This document shows, one piece after another, positions 61,100 through 64,000 of a stretch of DNA of 64,000 nt. Under the pieces are notes generated by a model. It was not told the DNA's origin. It did no database searches and worked only from the letters and a program-made list of their open reading frames with translations. Numbering within the stretch: position 1 is the first letter of the stretch; the number at the start of each line of letters is the position of its first letter. Made by a program: the position numbers and the translations under genes. This DNA comes from an uncultured Collinsella sp. (GTDB lineage Bacteria; Actinomycetota; Coriobacteriia; Coriobacteriales; Coriobacteriaceae), in assembly GCA_905213265.1 (NCBI GenBank), contig CAJMHR010000002.1, positions 23,058 to 87,057 of the forward strand, read 5' to 3'.

Positions 61100-62317
61100 A
61101 TGCGCATCCTCAATATCACGGCACAAAAACCAGATAGCACCGGCAGCGGCACCTACCTTGCCGCGCTCGTGCGCGAGCAGATCGAGACGGGGCATCGCGC
61201 CGCCGTGCTTTGCGGCGCGGCACCGGGTGATACCCAAGGCGAACTGGACCGGCGTGCTGCCGTGTTTGCCGTACCGTTCGAGTCGCCCGAGCTGCCGTTC
61301 CCCATCTGCGGTATGTCCGATGTCATGCCCTATCCCTCCACACGCTATCGTGACCTGACGCCTTCGATGCTCAAGGCATTTGAGCGGGCATTTGCTGCTG
61401 CAATCGATCGGGCGGTGGCTGAGTTTCGGCCCGATCTGGTGCTCTGCCATCACCTGTATCTGGTAACCGCATTGGCGCGCGAGTGCGTCCGGGGCGTGCC
61501 GGTTGTTGCCGTGTGCCATTCGACCGACCTGCGCCAGCTGCGTTCGCATGCGCTCGAGCGCGATCGCATCGTACGTGCGGTTCGTCGGCTCGATGCCGTC
61601 TTTGCTCTCCATGCTGAGCAGGCTGAGCAGATTGGCCTGGTGTGCGGCGTCGATGCCGATCGCATCCACGTGATTGGAACGGGTTACGACCATCGCGTCT
61701 TCTGCCGTGACGCAAGCGTGGCGAGGCAGCCGGGATCGCTTGTGTACGTGGGCAAGATTTGCTTTAAAAAGGGCGTCGAGTCGCTGGTTCGAGCTGTGTC
61801 ATTGCCGATTGACGATGGCGTCCGCTCATCTGGCTTGGTACTTGTGGGCGGCCGCGGTGACGATGTCGAGTACGCGCGTATCGAGCGCTTGACCGCGGCC
61901 TCGGATGTGCCGGTGACGCTGGCGGGGCGCCTGGATAGCGATGAACTCGTGCGTGCCTACCGCAGTTCCGACGTCTTTGTGCTGCCTTCGTTTTACGAGG
62001 GTCTGCCGCTCGTGACGATCGAGGCCCTCGCGTGCGGCTGCAAAGTTGTGGCGACCGATTTGCCCGGCGTTCGTCCCTGGATGGAGGCGATGCTTCCCGG
62101 CGCTCCCGTGACGTGGGTGGCGCCGCCGCGTATGACGGATGTCGACACGCCCGAGGCGGCCGACCTTCCGTTGTTTGAGCGCGCACTGGCAGATGCTATC
62201 GCGCAGGCGCTTGCGGATCCGCCTTCGACGTTCGAGCCGTCGGCGGTCTCTTGGGAAGCGTGCCTGGGGCGTATACTTAAAGTCGTTGATTTGTTGGAAG
62301 GGGGTTCGTATGGCTAA
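61100..62317 (+). CDS. GT4 family glycosyltransferase in a selenium/iron-sulfur operon
   Basis: This 405-residue protein has the two-domain GT-B fold. The N-terminal half (MRILNITAQKPDSTGSGTYL) would bind the acceptor; the C-terminal half has YVGKICFKKGVESLVRA and the nucleotide-sugar EX7E motif in EGLPLVTIEALACG. There is no signal peptide or membrane helix. It starts 14 bases after the activator gene and its stop overlaps the selD start, so it is tightly coupled to both. Acceptor and sugar are unknown. GTG at 61088 is an alternative start. Confidence 0.85.
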   Translation: MRILNITAQKPDSTGSGTYLAALVREQIETGHRAAVLCGAAPGDTQGELDRRAAVFAVPFESPELPFPICGMSDVMPYPSTRYRDLTPSMLKAFERAFAAAIDRAVAEFRPDLVLCHHLYLVTALARECVRGVPVVAVCHSTDLRQLRSHALERDRIVRAVRRLDAVFALHAEQAEQIGLVCGVDADRIHVIGTGYDHRVFCRDASVARQPGSLVYVGKICFKKGVESLVRAVSLPIDDGVRSSGLVLVGGRGDDVEYARIERLTAASDVPVTLAGRLDSDELVRAYRSSDVFVLPSFYEGLPLVTIEALACGCKVVATDLPGVRPWMEAMLPGAPVTWVAPPRMTDVDTPEAADLPLFERALADAIAQALADPPSTFEPSAVSWEACLGRILKVVDLLEGGSYG

Positions 62318-63359
62318 GGACACCATGAGGCTCACGTCCATGACGGCCGCGAGCGGTTGAGCCGCTAAGTTGGCTCCCGGAGCCCTCGCCCAGGTCCTGG
62401 GCGACTTGCCCAATGTGCATAACGACAACCTGCTCGTGGGGTTCGATACCTCCGACGATGCGAGCGTCTTCCGCGTAGGGGAGAACCTTGGCCTCGTGCA
62501 GTCCATCGACTTCTTCCCGCCGATGGTCGACGACCCGTTCCTGTTTGGCCAAATCGCCGCGGCCAACTCGCTGTCGGACATCTACGCCATGGGCGGGCGG
62601 CCGAGCCATGCCATGAACCTGCTCTGCATACCCAGTTGTCTGGGCATCGAGGTTGCCGGTCAGATTCTGGCGGGCGGCGCCGACAAGTGCGTCGAGGCGG
62701 GTTGCTCCATCGCGGGCGGCCACACCATCAACGATGACGAGCCCAAGTACGGCCTGTCCGTGAGTGGTTTTGTCGCGCTCGACCGCATGCTCGCCAACAG
62801 CGGCGCACGCGTGGGCGATGTTCTGCTGCTGACCAAGGCGATCGGCTCGGGCATCATCACCACGGCCATTAAGGGCGAGCTCATCGAGCAAGACGAGGCC
62901 GCAGCCATGTTTGACTCGATGTGCACCCTCAACGAGGCGCCGATTCGTCTGGCCGAGGGACTTGAGCTTCACGGCTGCACCGACATTACGGGCTTTGGTC
63001 TGATCGGGCATGCGTGCGAGATGGCCGAGGGCTCGGGCGTGCAAATCGAGCTCGCGTCGGGGGCGGTGCCGCTCTTTAATCAGGTGCTCGACATGGCGCG
63101 TCTGGGTATTATCCCCGCGGGCTCCTATCGCAACCAGGACTTCTTTGGCCCGCGCGTGGCTGCCGACGAGGACCTGGAGCCGGGTATGCTCGACGCGCTG
63201 TACGATCCACAGACGTCTGGTGGCCTGCTTATCGCGGCACCTGCTGCCGATGTGGATGAGCTTGCGCGCCGCCTGGATGCCGAAGGACGTATCGCCACCG
63301 TTGTCGGGCGCGTGTACGAGACGGTGCCGGGCGGTCCTGCCGTCCGCGTTGTTCGCTAG
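62310..63359 (+). CDS. selD: Selenide, water dikinase SelD, itself a selenoprotein
   Basis: SelD makes selenophosphate from selenide and ATP. The frame opens at ATG 62310, with GAAGGGGG upstream, and contains an in-frame TGA at 62358-62360. Reading it as selenocysteine gives TAASGUAAKL, exactly where other SelD proteins carry the catalytic Cys or Sec of the GCGCK-like motif. The protein is then 349 residues, the family norm, with FDTSDDASVFRV, VDDPFLFGQIAAANSLSDIYAMGG and ITGFGLIGHACEMA. Starting after the TGA would remove the active site. The genome must therefore encode selenocysteine machinery. Confidence 0.95.
62386..62404 (+). promoter_or_regulatory. SECIS-like hairpin of selD
   Basis: TCGCCCAG and CTGGGCGA form a perfect eight-base-pair stem with a GTC apical loop, 25 bases after the TGA. 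Bacterial SECIS elements place a short stem with a G or GU in the loop at about this distance for SelB to bind. Confidence 0.65.
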
Positions 63360-63383
63360 CCCGCACGTTTATGTAATTGTTTA

Positions 63384-63399
63384 CCGTTCTCTAGAACGG
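63384..63399 (+). other. Short hairpin between selD and yedF
   Basis: CCGTTC pairs with GAACGG around TCTA and is followed by TTCTTTCG. It could be a weak terminator or just a spacer; the yedF ribosome site follows directly. Confidence 0.35.
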
Positions 63400-63420
63400 T
63401 TCTTTCGAAAGGAATTTGCT

Positions 63421-64000
63421 ATGCCTACCAAAATTGAAGTCAATGCCATGGGCGATGCCTGCCCGCTGCCCGTCGTCAAGACGCTTAAGGCACTCAAACA
63501 GCTTGATGGCGAGGGTGCCGTGGTGACCTCGGTCGATAACGAGACCGCCGTCAAGAACATCTCCAAGATGGCGCAGGAGAAGGGCTGCACGGCCTCGGTC
63601 GAGAAAATCTCGGACGCCGAGTGGCACGTGACTGTCGTGACCGCCGGTGCCGTGGCCGTTGCGGACCCCGAGCAGGACGGTGCTGCTTTTTGCGACGCCA
63701 GCGCCGGCAAGGGCAAACTCGTCATTTCCGTCTACACCGATTGCATGGGCCGTGGCGACGACGAGTTGGGCCACAAGCTCATGAAGGCCTTCATCTTTGC
63801 CGTGACACAGCAGGAGGAGCTGCCCTCGACCATGCTGTTCTATAACGGCGGCGCCAAGCTCACCGTCGAGGGCTCACCGGTGCTCGACGACCTGAAGGGT
63901 CTGGCCGAGCAGGGCGTCGAGATCCTTACCTGCGGCACCTGCCTGGACCACTATGGCATTAAAGACCAGCTTGCGGTGGGCGAGGTCACCAACATGTACG
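63421..64000 (+). CDS. yedF: Selenium metabolism protein YedF (3' end missing)
   Basis: YedF proteins (TIGR03527) occur with SelD and are thought to handle selenium or sulfur in persulfide form. The visible 193 residues hold an N-terminal TusA-like domain (about 1-75; GDACPLPVVKTLKAL with the active Cys in CPxP) and a DsrE-like domain (about 95-190; YTDCMGRGDDELG, CGTCLDHYGIKDQLAVGE). GAAAGG precedes the ATG. The frame is open at the right edge, with probably only a few residues missing. It follows selD by 61 bases. Confidence 0.93.
   Translation, partial: MPTKIEVNAMGDACPLPVVKTLKALKQLDGEGAVVTSVDNETAVKNISKMAQEKGCTASVEKISDAEWHVTVVTAGAVAVADPEQDGAAFCDASAGKGKLVISVYTDCMGRGDDELGHKLMKAFIFAVTQQEELPSTMLFYNGGAKLTVEGSPVLDDLKGLAEQGVEILTCGTCLDHYGIKDQLAVGEVTNMY

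Overview
The window looks like the chromosome of a high-GC, anaerobic gut actinobacterium of the class Coriobacteriia, most probably Collinsella. This is inferred from gene content and not from a 16S sequence: an actinobacterial division cluster with SepF, YggT and DivIVA, a class A RNase P RNA, double-cubane iron-sulfur proteins, selenoprotein decoding, and no respiratory genes. About 45 protein genes are packed on both strands. There are no rRNA or tRNA genes, insertion sequences, phage genes or CRISPR arrays.

Region by region. (1) 1-12.4 kb: the end of the division and cell-wall cluster (murC, murB, ftsQ, ftsZ, pgeF, then yggS, sepF, yggT, divIVA), with a complete phosphate-uptake operon (pstSCAB-phoU) between pgeF and yggS. 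(2) 12.4-24 kb: a nitroreductase, a PiT phosphate transporter with its DUF47 partner, a Bax-inhibitor-like membrane protein, a PARG-like macrodomain protein, an SGNH hydrolase, thiamine genes (thiD, and thiC under a TPP riboswitch), YaaA and an M18 aminopeptidase. (3) 24-35.8 kb: polA, a Cof-type phosphatase, arginine biosynthesis (argG preceded by an apparent leader-peptide attenuator, then argH), ndk, rpiB, a cysteine-desulfidase family protein and a second HAD hydrolase. (4) 36-46 kb: rpsA, rnpB, a YigZ protein, a C_GCAxxG_C_C protein, an O-acetylhomoserine sulfhydrylase-type enzyme, an MFS exporter, xpt, a stand-alone GGQ release-factor protein, a lipid kinase and a ClC channel. (5) 46-51.8 kb: molybdenum cofactor and molybdate uptake (moeA, mogA, modABC). 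(6) 52-64 kb: one long co-directional cluster with two double-cubane-cluster proteins (2-hydroxyacyl-CoA dehydratase B-like) flanking a complete family 5 ABC importer, followed by the ASKHA-type activating ATPase, a GT4 glycosyltransferase, a SelD that itself needs selenocysteine (in-frame TGA with a SECIS-like hairpin), and YedF, which runs off the window.

How they work together. The last cluster is the best candidate for an undescribed system: an ATP-driven low-potential electron donor, two possible reductase components, an importer for an unknown substrate, and selenium or persulfide delivery proteins. The second notable feature is structured intergenic DNA. Four nested-hairpin elements have divergent but complementary outer arms and a conserved CTCCTCTTTC motif. 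A second family of palindromes carries the core TTGCGGTGRAA, and there is a tandem hairpin repeat downstream of the phosphate transporter operon. A third point of interest is unusual expression signals: an arginine-rich 24-codon leader before argG, an apparent AUC start codon for yggT, a TTG start and Shine-Dalgarno hairpin for rpsA, and small leader ORFs before argH and the first double-cubane gene.
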